Assembly (NCBI GenBank): GCA_037951165.1
Contig: JBBDHG010000126.1
Location: 186,001 to 250,000 of the forward strand
Direction of reading: 5' to 3'
Origin: Lophius americanus
Taxonomy: Eukaryota; Chordata; Actinopteri; Lophiiformes; Lophiidae
Length of the DNA stretch: 64,000 nucleotides
The position numbers were made by a program, and so were the translations under genes. A model generated the notes under the pieces. The model made no database searches and had not been told where the DNA came from. It saw nothing but the letters and a program-made list of their open reading frames with translations. Positions 36,570-49,288 of the stretch are shown here, one piece after another. Within the stretch, counting starts at the first letter, position 1. Each line of letters opens with the position of its first letter.

Positions 36570-37925
36570 GATAAATGGAAAAAACTGAACTAAGGCATTT
36601 TCCATGGCAGTGTGAACATCACCAACCACATGGAATATAATCTTTTCCAGATCTGATTTGGATCACTTCCATATGTGGTCCTTACTGAGACCGACGTCGG
36701 ATGTTTTTCAATGCGACATCAGTCTGAAATGTCAAAGCGGCGAATGTCATCTCCGACGACATTCGCCAAAAAGCTGCACCAGCGACATACTCTTTCTACT
36801 CGAAAATATTACTATTTACACTATAAACATCGCCATAAAAACAATGAACATCACTATTTATAATTTTACTGTGGCTTCCACTTTGCTTCCATATTGACAG
36901 GATTCTGGGTGGGACGATGTGAACAACTACCCCACAAAATGCGATCTAAGGCTATGAACACACTGCCAATCTCAGAGCTCAATTCCAAATTTTTTCTTAA
37001 ATTGGATTTTTTTAGTGTAGCTTTTCACTGTAATAAGAATTTTTTTTCCTATATTTGACTCCAGCATGAACAGTTCACGGCCCTAAAGTAACCTGCATGC
37101 GCAAAAGAATAGCAAAGACGTAAAATGCGGCACAAAGTCAATACAGACGCAAAATTGAAGCCACTTAAGTTATGTGGAATGCTTTCGTTTAAAGTAAAAG
37201 TGTTCATAGTGATGTTTTTGATTTTAAATCGATTCCCCCTGCCATACCTTTGTGACAAATGTTGACAGAAGATGAGGTCAATGTAGCATGAATTCCGATC
37301 TCAAGGTTTTTTATTTAACCAGGAAAACCTCTTTGAGATTAAAGATCTGTTTTCCAAGAGTGTCCTGGCCAAGAAAGGCGGCAGCACGGTTAAAGTTACA
37401 GACAGACAGACAATCAGCAACACCACATAAAAAACGTGAAATAATCAATTAAGAAAATTTTCCATCAGAATATGATCACAATAATAAAAAGAACCCATTG
37501 ATCGGACAGAACATCTATAGGCAAATGTGTCTTCCTCCAAGTCATCCAACTTTCTCTTAAAAGCATCAAAAGAGACCGTGTCTAAAAGTTTCAAGTCTTT
37601 TTGTTAATCGTTCGAGGCAAAGGGAACAGGAAAATAAGTGCCTTTTCTCGCAGTTCAGTTCTGGCCATTTGGACAGACATTGAGAACAACACAGAGAGGA
37701 CTGGGATCACATTGCCAAAAATTTGACCTGTGTCTCATTTTGGCCCACATATGGAAGTGGGCCAAATAAGAACTGGAAAAAAAATCAGATTCTGCTTTTC
37801 AGACTGCCATTGAAAAGTCACATGAGAGCAGAATATCAGACCTATTTCACATTTTTCCTGCATGGTGAACGTAGCCTAAGAAAGAATCTGATCTGTGCTT
37901 TGAGACTGCCAGTGTGAAAGTAGTC
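36570..37925. mobile_element. Fold-back-like element interrupted by a LINE tail
   Basis: The left part (CTGATTTGGATCACTTCCAT followed by ATGTGGTCC, 36650-36680) and the right part (GGCCCACATATGGAAGTGG, 37741-37759) are inverted copies of one another, as are flanking words such as GGCAGTGTGAAC and GACTGCCAGTGTGAAAG. A perfect 10-bp hairpin sits at 36739-36767. 37305-37705 is a LINE tail between the arms. The ends are approximate. Confidence 0.5.
37305..37705. mobile_element. LINE 3'-region relic nested in the fold-back element
   Basis: TTTTATTTAACCAGGAAAAC and CTTTGAGATTAAAGATCTG, then AGAGTGTCCTGGCCAAGAAA, resemble a very common fish LINE tail read in reverse. The following 280 bp (TGTCTAAAAGTTTCAAGTC, GGCAAAGGGAACAGG) fits the end of its coding region. 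Confidence 0.65.
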
Positions 37926-39354
37926 TCACCAACTTCCTCATTAAGCAGATGTAAGAAATAACTGAAAAATTAATAGAAGACCTTTTTTTTTCCCCAATTG
38001 AAATATGCCAGAGGAAATATTTTTGCCAAGAGATATCAGAGCAAGAGTTTCACCTTATTCAACCTAAAAAATGAACAAATGTGACTTGTTGAGTTTCCAG
38101 GCTGAAATTTCACCCTGGTTATTACTCTGCCTACTTTTAACCTTCTGTTTTTGCTCACAGCTCTGATTTTATGTCTTTGAAAGTCAAACAGAGGCTTATA
38201 CACTCATCACTTCCCAGTTCTTAGGACTGTATCACTGCAGGTGTTCATAATTCTGTAGTAGACAGTACTGCCCCCACCTAAATGTCCATCAAACTTTTGC
38301 TCGATTGCTATTATTTTTTTGTCAAGTAAGCACATCCTGTATAATAGAAAAAAGCTTGTGGGCAGACTGTCTAATGGACAAAGAGATTAAAAGGGAATAA
38401 GGAAAATAGAATATCAAAATACCATTATCCTCCCAGACTCGGCCTTGTCCTTCCCTTTAGGAGCTATCATAATGCATAATCACTTGCACTGATCTGTGAC
38501 CTCTTCCAAGAATGCGACAAAGCGAGAGCAGAGTTTCTAGTCATTTGACTTTGTCCTTGAGACTGTATCTAATCCCCAGTGTACGGTAGGCTATCACACA
38601 TTTCACTGAACCGCTGCTTCACACCGGGTACTTGAGACGTCCCCAAAACTTAGGTATAATTTTTCTTTTCCGAGATACACAAGGGCAATGGCGTTGTTGG
38701 AATGCAGTGTGTGTTCCCTGTGCCTCTCGAATGATGAGCATTGTTGGCAATGGGAGCTGGCCGGAGTGTGGCTTTCTAACCATTTAAAAAAAGCACAAGC
38801 CTGACTTCAGAACATGACCTCCATGTCAAACCTTGCATTTTAATTGGCATTGGGAGGAATTTTAAAATGTTGTTAGACATACAGTAGAGATACAAGTTTT
38901 GTCCATTTCTACCTCTGGTGGGCAGTTGGTTAGTATTCCAACCTTGTATTTGACTTTGGGTAAGGGAAACAACAAATAAGAAGAGTGGTAAGGTAAAAAT
39001 TGGTTTTCATTGTGACAGAGGTTGTAGAATATTTAAATTGGGGCATCATAAAAGCCGGTCTTAGTGCCTGGGGAACAAGTTAAGATTAATATCATATCAA
39101 ATGAAACGCCAGTTTAACTGTAAACCACCTAGATATGTCTGATCTGAACAGAGCAGATCGAATCAGACAGGAAGTCAAACACAGGGACGACACAGAAGCA
39201 TGCGGTCGTATTTCATAATAAATTTGACCGAATGCTTTCCAAATAAATAAGCCATAGACTCCAGATCGTATATATCCACATTACGTCTCGATTTACACAT
39301 GCCTAGAAAGTCAATACTCCCTATCACGATCGGCTTTGATACACTCCTTATCTT

Positions 39355-39415
39355 TGCAGCTTGCTTTGATGTCTCTTTCATGGGCTCTTGCTTTGATGTC
39401 TCTTTCATGGGCTCT
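39355..39415. repeat. 27-bp tandem duplication, in frame on the minus strand
   Basis: Two copies of a unit beginning TTGCTTTGATGTCTCTTTCA. The minus open frame 39175-39468 reads through it as KQEPMKETS twice. Confidence 0.85.
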
Positions 39416-40384
39416 TGCTTAAATGTTTTATTCTCGAAAGCGTATCGGGTAGATGAAAGCAATAACAAATGTTTTCGGACTGTGGTTCACATCCTGGCCA
39501 GAGTTCTCTGATTGATCCCGAGTCTTAATGTCTGTGCGGTGAACTCCCACTCATAGATTCATATGGCAATTATAATGTTTGAGTCTCACACTTTTTTCCC
39601 ACCACTTCAGCATGAGATCAGCAGTTTTGAACCAAAGAAAAAACCCAAATAAAGGTGATGTAGACTTGTCTCAGTGCAGTGGCCCACATCCAAACATTTT
39701 TCTGTTTTTGTCTTAATTTTTACTGTTTGTACACAACAGTGTTTTTTCTGTACAGACTAGTCCTGAATAGCAGATTAAAGCCTGATGAATAACAAACCCC
39801 GGAATTCATATGAGCATTCATATGAGCATAATAGACATACTTAAAATTGCCATATAGGGTGAAGGACTCCGAGAACTATACACTGTAGAGATAATGTTGC
39901 CCAAACCAACACACACACAAAAAAAATCAATATCAATAACAAAGATCTCAACAAGGTCAGAGCAGCAAAACATGAGGGGAAAGTTAAACCTCACAAGACA
40001 CAAAAACAGTCTTTTTCAAGCAAAGCAGTCCTTGAACAATATAATAAGCTGTCATTTGACTTTCATAAATATTAGAGAATAAAATATTTAAGCCTAGAGT
40101 CTAGAATCACGGATTCTCAGGTGCACAAAGGGGACCGGGTAAGAGACAAAGCCCTCTGGAAATATTGCAATTAAAACATAACATTTGAATAAAGAAGCAG
40201 CCATGGTGAGGGACGTTGAGATGAAAAGAATACCAACGGGATTATGTTGATTTTATTTGTATACACTGCAATGAAAGTGACAACAGCTGGACAGGAGCGA
40301 TAACAGCAGGACAACCCACCAAAAAGGTTCTGGTCCTGCAGGTATGGCCACAGAACATTTTCATCTCCTCGGCGCAGATCCATA

Positions 40385-40517
40385 GTGTTAACTTGATGAC
40401 TCAAGAACTATTTCACGGTTAATTTTCAAATTGTCTGCACTAGTACCTTACAGCGAAGAAGAACGGGAGGTTTTGGGAAATGTCGATCGGTTATATATTT
40501 CCGACACTAGGGGAAAC
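40385..40517 (+). repeat. R family copy 14 (5' part), cut by a Tc1-like fragment
   Basis: CTTGATGACTCAAGAACTAT, TTCACGGTTAATTTTCAAAT, GAAGAAGAACGGGAGG and TATATTTCCGACACTAGGGG, then a direct switch to Tc1-like sequence. Confidence 0.8.
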
Positions 40518-40952
40518 CTCTGAGACGTTTTGTATCGCCGCGTACAAGACCGCCAAGAGGCACCACAGACTGTCCAGGAGCTGACTGATTCCCTGATCCA
40601 GGTCTGGGAGGAGATCCCCCAGTACACCATCCACCATCTTATCAGGAGCAGGTCCAGATGTTGTTGGGAGTGCATACAGGCACATGAGGGTCAAACACTC
40701 GACTGAGACACATTATGAGTTGTAATTTGGATCAGTCTGTGATTTCAGTTTTTCACTTTGATTTTCTGGTGTAGTTTAGAATCCACTCCCTTAATTGATT
40801 ATTGATTTTGGCTTCCACTGACGGTTCTTACTTCATTTTGTTTTCGACAAACTACATCATTTATATCAATAAGGATTTTCATATTGAGCATTTTGTTCAA
40901 CAAGATCCCATGAGGGATCTCAGTTTTTCCTTAATTCTTTTGAGCAGTGTAT
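40518..40952 (+). mobile_element. Tc1-like element, 3' half with terminal repeat
   Basis: A plus frame near 40590 reads IQVWEEIPQYTIHHLIRS followed by CIQAHEGQT, the C-terminus of a fish Tc1-like transposase. A non-coding tail (TTGATTTTGGCTTCCACTGA, GATTTTCATATTGAGC) ends in TTTTGAGCAGTGTAT, the terminal inverted repeat as I recall it for this family. The 5' half is missing. Confidence 0.8.
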
Positions 40953-41023
40953 TTTACATAAGAGATCCCTGCATCAATCAGAATATAGATACATAATGGG
41001 GTTAGAGCAAAAAAAGTGGATTT

Positions 41024-41290
41024 GAATGAATGAATGAATGAAGTCTTTATATGGAACATAATAGAACAACATTCAAATATGCAAAATTGAATAGCCCAGC
41101 GCGTAACCAAACTAAAATAATTGTTACATAGGAATAATAAACGACAACAAAGCAACAATAAAAATAAACTAAAACTAAAAAGAAAACAATCAGTTCGCCT
41201 CACATGTCCGAAAGGGAGTGGGAAGAAGTGCAAACCCCTTCTATTTAAATTATTTAATTAATTGCGGATATGCAGTTTAGTTTGCCATTC
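41024..41290. mobile_element. LINE 3'-tail relic with TGAA tail
   Basis: A TGAATGAATGAATGAATGAA run, then GTCTTTATATGGAACATAAT, and later CACATGTCCGAAAGGGAGTG and GGGAAGAAGTGCAAACCCC. This resembles the reversed 3' end of a fish non-LTR element whose tail is a TTCA simple repeat. Confidence 0.6.
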
Positions 41291-41684
41291 GTGCGGAAGA
41301 GGACCTACTCGCCCTCTAGATAAGAAATCTAAACTAAAGTTCTGATCCGCAAACACCGAATCACAATCATAACACATCAATAACTTCCCCTTAAATCCTA
41401 CAGATTGGACTTTTGGAATCATTCATTATGAGTTTAGCTCAAAGAGTGAATTCCCACTTTAGAGAAGAAAATATGAGAAATCCTGCTAATATGTGTCCCT
41501 TTAGAAATAATCTCTTCTCACGAGTGTCTCTTGTGTGAAGCTCTACGTATTTGAGCATCAATACAGTGAACACATCATAAAGAAGTTAAAAGCTTAACAC
41601 GCTCAATAATTTCCTCAAGAGCTGTAGGAGGTCAGGTTACATACAAAAGGAGAGCAAACATCAGATCTTACTCAAAGTCATTGC

Positions 41685-41790
41685 ATTTATTTAGTGTCAA
41701 ATCTCAGCGAAAGCCATCTCAAGGCACTATCCAAGAGATAAAGTGTAGACTGCAGTCAATTTTTCAACCTCTTTGTTCTGCTGAGACCTA
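41685..41790. mobile_element. LINE 3'-tail-like relic
   Basis: TTGCATTTATTTAGTGTCAA, then GAAAGCCATCTCAAGGCACT, resembles fish L2-type tails (TTTATTTGTATAGCGCC-like). Short and diverged. Confidence 0.45.
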
Positions 41791-43239
41791 ACAATTCACT
41801 CAAAAGCATGCCCTTGGAGACAGCGGGCGAGAAAAAATGCCTTTTAACTGGCAGAAATTGCATGTTTGTTTGCGTGTTGGTTGCAGGTGAACAGGTGCAA
41901 ACTTGGAGGGGGCGGTACTTTATAAATAAGGGTTTTGAGTGTGTGATTGTTTCCTGCCTGGGAGAGTTTGGACAGAGAGTAGGATTGACCGCAAGAGCAA
42001 AATGACATTTAAAACCATGGAAATGGAGGAGTCAGTGGAGGGGGCAAATACACATATTGTTGAGCTACAGCAGAGAAATCTGAATAATACTAAAATAAAC
42101 GGGATACGGGAGAGTATCTGTGAGAAAGTCACTGCTGTGGGTAAAACCTTTTTCACAGAAAAAGGTTCACTATGAAGGGCACCATTATCGAGCGGCTGGT
42201 TAAGAAAAATCAATAAATGTTTTTTTTTTAAGTGGCGCAGAAAGAGTTAAAACATCTCGTGTGTCGGGTCTACTTCTAAGAGCTTTTCATTCCTAGCTGC
42301 ATTAAGATATTGGTTAACTGCATCTTCACTCAAATTACATTTCTTAAATGCACTCCCACATATTGTCTTCTGAAATAGCCAATAGATTCTCATGTTGCGT
42401 AAGTAAGGAAAGAGTAAACTTTCTGTTTACTAATGATGTAATGCATAAAGTGTTGTGTTGTATGTTGATTTCTTTTAGTGTCAGTTACGAGGGTGCAACC
42501 AAAGCAATGTGAGAGATGTGAATAATTATAACCATCTACATTTGCCTATTAGTGGTTTTATTAGAACAGAGAATCTTTCATGTGCATCTCTGTTACTCCA
42601 CTACTGGCTGGTAAGACAGACATCATTCGTGTTCACTGAACCCATCCTGAAAGAAAAGTCTAGGAAGACTTAGGAGATCTGAAAAAAGCTTACAGAACGA
42701 GTATTTATCCTTGGCGTAGGTTACCCAGTTTGTAAGTAATGTGGCCGTTGAGTGACTGCTTAAGGAGGAAAGATGTCAAACTCGTACATCCATCTCGGTG
42801 GATATCATCCCTCTGTATGTGTTCAACTCATGATTTTAATCGAACAAACACGTGAACGTCGAGTAATTAACATTCAGGCGACTCACTGGATCAAAATATT
42901 AATTTTTTTAGTGAAACTGAAACTTTACATAATACAAAAGCATTGTAGATTATTACATAATCTACATGTGGTTGGTTTCTGGCATTTGGAGTATTAAATA
43001 ATGGAAGGGCTTATTGCGTAGTGATTATTACTCACTGTGTAGGAGAATCTGGGATGTTTTGAATCAGTTGTTAATATAATTTTAACCGCGGTGACATGCA
43101 CTGAGGTTATAGCGCTGTGAAGCTCTATGGATTTTCACCTGAAAATCCAAACAGCTTATTGAGTCGATTACTAACCAACCAACAAAACAAACAGACTGAC
43201 CGACCAACTATTCATTGCTTATAAGTGGTTTAACATAGT

Positions 43240-43500
43240 ACATATTGTTATTTTATATTGTTTATTGTACTATTGTATAGTATAATATTTCTATTATGGT
43301 GCGATATGTCCTGTATATTGTAATACTGTACTGTACTGTAGTATATTATTTTTAGTACAGTATAATATTTTAGTATATTGTAATATTTCTAGTATATTTC
43401 CTGTATAGTGTTATATTCATATTTTAGTGTAATATTTCCTGTATAGTGTAATATTTATATTATGGTGTAATACCCTATACATGTGTAATATAGATTATTA
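43240..43500. repeat. AT-rich degenerate tandem repeat
   Basis: TTTCCTGTATAGTGTAATAT and TAGTATATTGTAATATTTC words recur at irregular 30-50 bp spacing. Ends 30 bp before a LINE tail. Confidence 0.7.
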
Positions 43501-43527
43501 TTCAAATTTATATTTGCATTTTATTCT

Positions 43528-43612
43528 TTTATATTGATTTGTGTGCTCTTTGCAGCTGTAACACTGCAATTTCCCCGTTGTGGGACTAATAATGGTTTAT
43601 CTTATCTTATTC
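43528..43612. mobile_element. LINE 3'-tail relic, twin of 9430-9520
   Basis: TATATTGATTTGTGTGCTCT, TTTGCAGCTGTAACACTGCA and TTTCCCCGTTGTGGGACTAA, then TTATCTTATCTTA. Same block and tail as the copy at 9430. Confidence 0.65.
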
Positions 43613-43925
43613 AACAGACTGACAGACCAACCAACCAACTAACCAACAATCTGACCGACCAACCAATGGACATACGGACAGATCACAGATCAACCAACCA
43701 ACTGACCGACCAACCAATGGACAGACTGACCAACAAACGAAACAAATGAAAAAATGACAGCCCAGCCCTCTAACATAATGGTCAAACAAAGAACTGACTT
43801 AACAACCAACCAAAACAACCAATCAAATCACTGACCGACTGACTGATTCGCCAAGCAAGAAAACAGCCAACCTGACCAACCAATCGAACCAGAGGATAAC
43901 TGACTTACTGATTGACCAATTACCA
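43612..43925. repeat. CCAA/GACC degenerate tandem repeat
   Basis: ACCAACCAACTAACCAAC and CTGACCGACCAACCAATGGA words. The unit containing CCGACCAACCAATGGACA occurs at least twice. It directly follows a LINE tail, so it may have grown from that tail. Confidence 0.85.
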
Positions 43926-44552
43926 TCCCTCTTTCATCTTTTTCAAACAGCACTGCTGAAAAAACATGCAATAAACTCTTTTGTCATTTTGTGGCGATAT
44001 GGTCAAAACTCTTGTTGTACATTCTCCAGGCAAATACAAACATTTTCTATTTCCTGAAAGCTGCAACCCTCCACTGTGTCTATGTGTGTGTGTTGTCTAA
44101 CTCAGACTTTGCCTGGGTGCTTGGATAGGTGTGTGTCTCCGTATGTGCTCTTATAGAATACAGACGAGTGATTTGGCAGCGACGGTGGCTCCACTTCTCT
44201 CTAATCACTAATATTTGTCTGAAAAGCCTTTACTGGGAGCAATGCTTTAAGCATCGTAGCAAAATCCTTATAAATGTGTATGTAATTTCATTTAAAGGCT
44301 TTTAGCCTTCAACAGTAGAGCAGACCTTGTTTACGAGTTGAGCAGCACAACTGTGTATGTGCATGTGTGGGTGGTGCAGCTGAGTGCATTGACAACACAT
44401 CAAGAGTCCGGGACAGCAAGTCCAGAAAGAACACGTAGGACTGTATGGGCAGAGACTGCGACACTAAAACAGACACGCAGGTTAAACCTCTGCATCTGGT
44501 TCAGAGCCAGGGCCGCATTATATCAGCAATGTGTGCGTTCGCCGGATCATTT

Positions 44553-44945
44553 TTAATCTTTATACCCACATAGGCCTCAGTGTGAGGAAGAATTGGAGTG
44601 ATTTGGGAAAGGTTTATTATTTATTTTCAACACTAAGTGGGACTTTATTTTCCAAAAGTTTTGGACTACAATTGCACCGTTGTAACCGTTGGTCCGATTT
44701 AGTCCAAATTGTTGAATATGAATGGGCTGAAGGTAATCTTTCTTGTACATATCATATTTAAATCCAGCAGTTCATATTTTACTCAGCAGGGGGAGCTTCT
44801 TTATAATAAACAATGTTTTTTCGGACATAAAATCACATTTAATTTGGGGAAATCAATTGGGGGTTTGTACAATGCATGAGATTGGGAGCTTTTCTGGGAT
44901 AAATACCCTTGCTGTCATGGGCGACGACATGTATATTTCATCAAA
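44553..44945 (+). repeat. R family copy 15, near full length
   Basis: CCCACATAGGCCTCAGTGTG, GTAACCGTTGGTCCGATTTA, GTTCATATTTTACTCAGCAG, GGACATAAAATCACATTTAA and CCCTTGCTGTCATGGGCGAC mark the 5', central and terminal blocks in order. Confidence 0.9.
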
Positions 44946-45496
44946 GAAGGGACTCTTGTAGAACCAAAACCTCGCTGGTCTAGGAAAAAGAACCAGGTTC
45001 ATGAGGAGCTGCAGGGTGGGAGATTATTGTAATCGGCCATTTTTAAAACCACAGATATTGTTGCATAGTATAAACAAAGCTGAGAAAACTATGAAAACAA
45101 ACATTGTGTCTACAGACTGATTAATTGCCTGATATTGAAGATGGGTGTGGATTTATTGGCACTCACTTTTGTCCAACTCATTGGGTGCAGTATAGACCGA
45201 TTCAAAACAAGTTCAGAGAAAGCAAAACTTCTTCACCCAAGTGTTTTGATGTTAAAGGCCTCACAGACCACTGCTCAGCCGATTGGATCTCATTGCATTG
45301 TTCTACCTACCTCTAACAGTACTGACTGAAGTGAGGAAAAGTCTTAGACAATGTCCGTTTAATCCAATCGGATAAAAGGTCTATATTTGATCAGGATACA
45401 CAACATAAAATATCATTAAATCCTATTGTGACGGAAGTATCGTATATTGCTTTATTATTGACCCACTGGTGATTCTAAACACCACTCTGTAGTCCA

Positions 45497-45655
45497 CCTT
45501 TCCTAAAAATTATCCCGATTCTTCCCAGCACCAAGGTCTTTGTTGGTATAAAATTTGAAAATAGTCCATTGATTAGTTATTTAGCTCAACGCGTTCAAAC
45601 GAAAGATCTGCGGCTAGGGCAGCGGCGGTGATGATTCCATAATAACCTTCGACTA
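45497..45655 (-). repeat. R family copy 16 (head and 5' block)
   Basis: Reverse: CCCGATTCTTCCCAGCACCA and AAGGTCTTTGTTGGTATAAA, then AGATCTGCGGCTAGGGCAGC and TGATGATTCCATAATAACC, the head region. A repeat-tail relic follows directly. Confidence 0.75.
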
Positions 45656-45659
45656 TTCA

Positions 45660-45800
45660 GGTAGTGACTCTAAATTGTCTGAAGGGGTAAACGTGAGCTA
45701 AATGGTTGATTTCCTCCCAATGTCTGGCCTGTGATGAACTGTCAAAATGTCCTGCGCGTCTTCTGCCTCTCTACTGATTTGGGCTGGGGTAGGATAGAAC
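45660..45800 (-). mobile_element. Fish interspersed repeat tail, reverse, partial
   Basis: GTGACTCTAAATTGTCTGAA, TGTCTGGCCTGTGATGAACT and TGATTTGGGCTGGGGTAGGA fit part of the TGGAGCCTATCCC-type repeat in reverse. Confidence 0.5.
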
Positions 45801-46404
45801 TCTGGGAGTGTAGATCATAATGCTTTTGTATTTCAAACATGCATGAAAGAGTCAATCCAATGTGAGTGTAGGGGCATTAGGATTATGAATCAGCAGCGTC
45901 TTCTCCAGGCTGTAGCCAGATATCTAGAGGGGGGCCTGTAGACATTGTGACACAGTGTGTTACCTTCCAGATACTGCCGAAGTGAGCCCGCCTGGTTAGG
46001 TCTGTTAATCAGTGAATTGTTCTTAAGATGTTTCATCATGACACAGTCGGAATGATTTAGTGAAAGCTAACCTCAGATGGAAGGGGGAGTGTTGGCAAAT
46101 ACTATTGGCTCAGTGAAGGATTGACTTATTCATCGGTACGGGCTCTTGAGTCCATAGTTCTGTGTTGAGAAGCGCTACAATATGAGGAATTGATGACGGT
46201 CGTCAGACTGCCTCCGCAAAGCAGTGTCTAATTAATAAAATGACAACTAGAATGAATTAGAAAAGAATCAAAGCTGTGGGAGGCTTAATAATGAGCCAGG
46301 GTCATGGAGAGAATGCTTTCTTTGGGCTTTTTGCAAATTTGACTGATTATATCCCTGACAAGTTGAATATATTATGGAATAGGCAGAGTTTTTTTTTTTT
46401 TTTT

Positions 46405-46920
46405 TTGAATGAAAAATGATCTTTTCAGGACATAACTTCATGACCCTTCGTACAATGAACTCAAAATATTGTGCATATGTTTTGATTCAAGGAGATCTAT
46501 TATGTAAATATTATTTTTTATTGTAATAGTTTATATTTTACTTATTTTGTGGGGCTTTTAAGAGAAAATACTTTGCATAGAATTTCATATTTAATGTCGG
46601 GAGTGGAAGATTAGTTTTTGAGAATTCCAATGCTGATCGACCTTTGTGCAACGCGACAAAAAAGTTGTGCAAGACGGACACAGTTTCCTGAAACAGTTCC
46701 ATTAAAGGTTACACTTCTCATTTGGTCACATGTCCATAGATGAACTCCCTCCTGGTTATGTCTTTCGTCTCTTACAGTCCCGTTCTTCTTCCGCTTTCCG
46801 TGGTTTTCAGTACACGCTTTGTTTATCGCAGTGGAAGGGAGACTTTTCGGGGAAAAAAACCTTGCTCTTGGGGACGACAGCAGAGGTTTAGTTCATGGAA
46901 ACATCTCATGAAAGTCGATG
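46405..46920 (+). repeat. R family copy 17, diverged, with 200 bp of unrelated DNA inside
   Basis: CAGGACATAACTTCATGACC, TGATTCAAGGAGATCTAT and TATTTTACTTATTTTGTGGG up to about 46645, then unrelated DNA, then the terminal block near 46845 (CTTTTCGGGGAAAA, GGGGACGACAGCAG). Preceded by a poly-T run at 46389-46406. Confidence 0.65.
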
Positions 46921-48639
46921 TCTACCTGATTGAAGCAATTTTCAGCAACTGTATGAACCTGGACTTTTTAACCTGCATGAAATTGAACTTGTTTTAACTG
47001 TTTGAATCTGGACTGTTTCAATGTATGCATCTTTTATATATCTAGTATTAGTATTAGTAGTAGAAATAGTTGTAATATTAGTAAAGGTAAAGTAAACATT
47101 AATTATTTAAAGTTTGGGGCAGATTGGACCAATAGCAACTTCCTGTGTAGTAGATAGAAAGATTGTGGTTGCATGGACCTTGCTGGCGTCAATTTATTGC
47201 ATTGGTAATTCCCACGTTGCAAAAGTTACAGATCGAAAAAATTCCCATTCTTTCTCTTTTTAATTATTTTTTTTTCCCACTCATTGTTAAAACAATTTGG
47301 TGAATTCTTTCTAGAATGGAGAGCAGTGTAGTCCCAATCATGTTTGCAATAGACCTGCGGTGATGAAGCAGGCATCGACGTATCATGAAGTTCCACCGCT
47401 ATGCATAATTGGAATCCAGATCTGAATTATAGTCTGCACGGAAATATTTATTTTGAGAAGATTAGTATTTTGGCATCGCAGTGACGGAGAGCCGTGGAGA
47501 AATGGCCTTGCCACCATTATGTAACCGAGATGATGCAGTTTCAGAGTCATTGTGACTCATTCAATGTATCTGTTACTGGTAGGAAGTTATAGCTCGATGA
47601 AAACATAGATCTGGAACACATGATTTCAGAATTCTAGGAGCAAGCGAGGTGTTGGGTCTGGGCCCACCCACTCCACTTTTCATTATCTAAATTAATGTTT
47701 AAGACTAGAAGAATAGTTTTCTCTTCCTCCTTCTACTCCATGACGGTCATTCAAAAGCATTAGAGACGGGTCAACTAGTTTAATACAGAACAGCCCCCCC
47801 TCTTTCTCATTAAGAGCAATACCACCCAGCTTTAGGTTTTTAAGGATAAAAAACACCCATAGCAGAAGAAACCCTTTGTCACGCTTTAAGCCATGCAGTG
47901 ATTTCTGGTTCGAATATAGTTTAACAGAAGAGAAATTTGGCAAAGTTTTAATGAAATAACATCGTCGGATTGCTAAGCAGGAAGAAAGGAGAAGAAGAGA
48001 ACCACTGATGCTTGTAAGGCTTTTCTTTAAAGTCGCTGCAGATCATCCTTCAAACTGACGCCGCAAACGTGAGCGGAAACAGTTCAGAGTGGCTGATCTG
48101 AACCCCAGAATTATTTAGAAACTAATTCGACTTCAACTTGTTCTGCTGCAGGAGTAAAAAAGTAATAATGACTCTTGAAAATTACCACATCTACTCCCCA
48201 AGTGTGACGGAGAGATTGAAAGTAAGAGAAAGAAAGAGAGAAAGAAACACAACTTTATTTAGCGAGTGGTGAACAAAAACATTGCCATGAAAGCCGGTGC
48301 ATTAATATGTATAAAATATGATTCTCCCGTTGTCACGTAACTGTAAGCATCAATCTTTGAGAATTGTCCGTTCTCACCGAGCAGAGGAGATTCCTGACCG
48401 CCCACACTGCTGAGAAAGCAGACATGTTTGTCAAAGTGCGGAATCTGTCCTTCACTCTCAATTAGAACACAATCAACCCCTCAGATGCTCCGCTATGTAA
48501 CCAGCTTTGCATAGGTAAAGATTATATTCAGCAAAACCAGCGTAGACCCCTATATCTCTGTATGTGTAGTCCAAACACAAAGACGGGTAGGGAGAAAAAC
48601 CTCACCCAAAATTTCAACCCAACACTTAAGCACTTAACA

Positions 48640-48850
48640 CTTAAGAGACCCACCAGTCTTAGGCAGGTCGCCAACAGATGTGCCACAATCTAAGATTGAG
48701 AGCAGAGCAGGCCGGACTCCTCTGCAAGTGGGTCCAAAATTAGCCCTGTGCTTGTTGGTAGCCATCGCTCCATGGACAATCCTCCACTTGAGGTAAGCCA
48801 TTTGTTTTCCAACTGGTGGTTTATAGAAGACGAGCCAGCAGCCCTTTAGG
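48640..48850 (-). mobile_element. L1/Tx1-type LINE C-terminal relic
   Basis: The minus strand reads FYKPPVGKQMAYLKWRIVHG followed by AMATNKHRANFGPTC, like the WxxLYxPPxxKRxGDLQWRxLHG block after the reverse transcriptase in fish L1/Tx1-clade LINEs (from recall). The expected downstream CPFC is degraded. It may extend to 49150 in decayed form. Confidence 0.55.
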
Positions 48851-49225
48851 GTGAATGTGAGGCCAAATATATCTGTCGACTACGACTCCCTGACTGTAGC
48901 GAGCGAGCGGATGTTCAGAGAGATGATGCAGCGGAGGTACTGACCACCTCAAACCAGTCGCCCGCGATGATAACCCCCGTTCTACTGGAATGCCAGGTTC
49001 TGACGCCTGGCGAAATGCCCCAGTGGAGCAGGCGGAAACCGCCGCACCTCGTCAGTGGAACTCCACTGCACCCTAGTAGAGCTTTAGGCCTGTGAGCTCA
49101 GCCAGTCTGTCGATGGAAAGGGTCACCAGGTGACAGAGCTTCAGTGAACCTACTCTTCACAGCAGCCGAAGACAGCACAGCACACGGCATGAAGTCATTG
49201 TGGAGCAGCGGTTCCTCAAACAGAT

Positions 49226-49226
49226 C

Positions 49227-49285
<59 letters not shown>

Positions 49286-49288
49286 AAA
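49226..49288. repeat. GAAA microsatellite
   Basis: About 15 AAAG units, uninterrupted. Confidence 0.97.

Noticed and set aside
47692..47943. 83-codon minus-strand frame
   Set aside because: Protein-like in places but no recognisable motif, neighbours or signals; left out as a gene.
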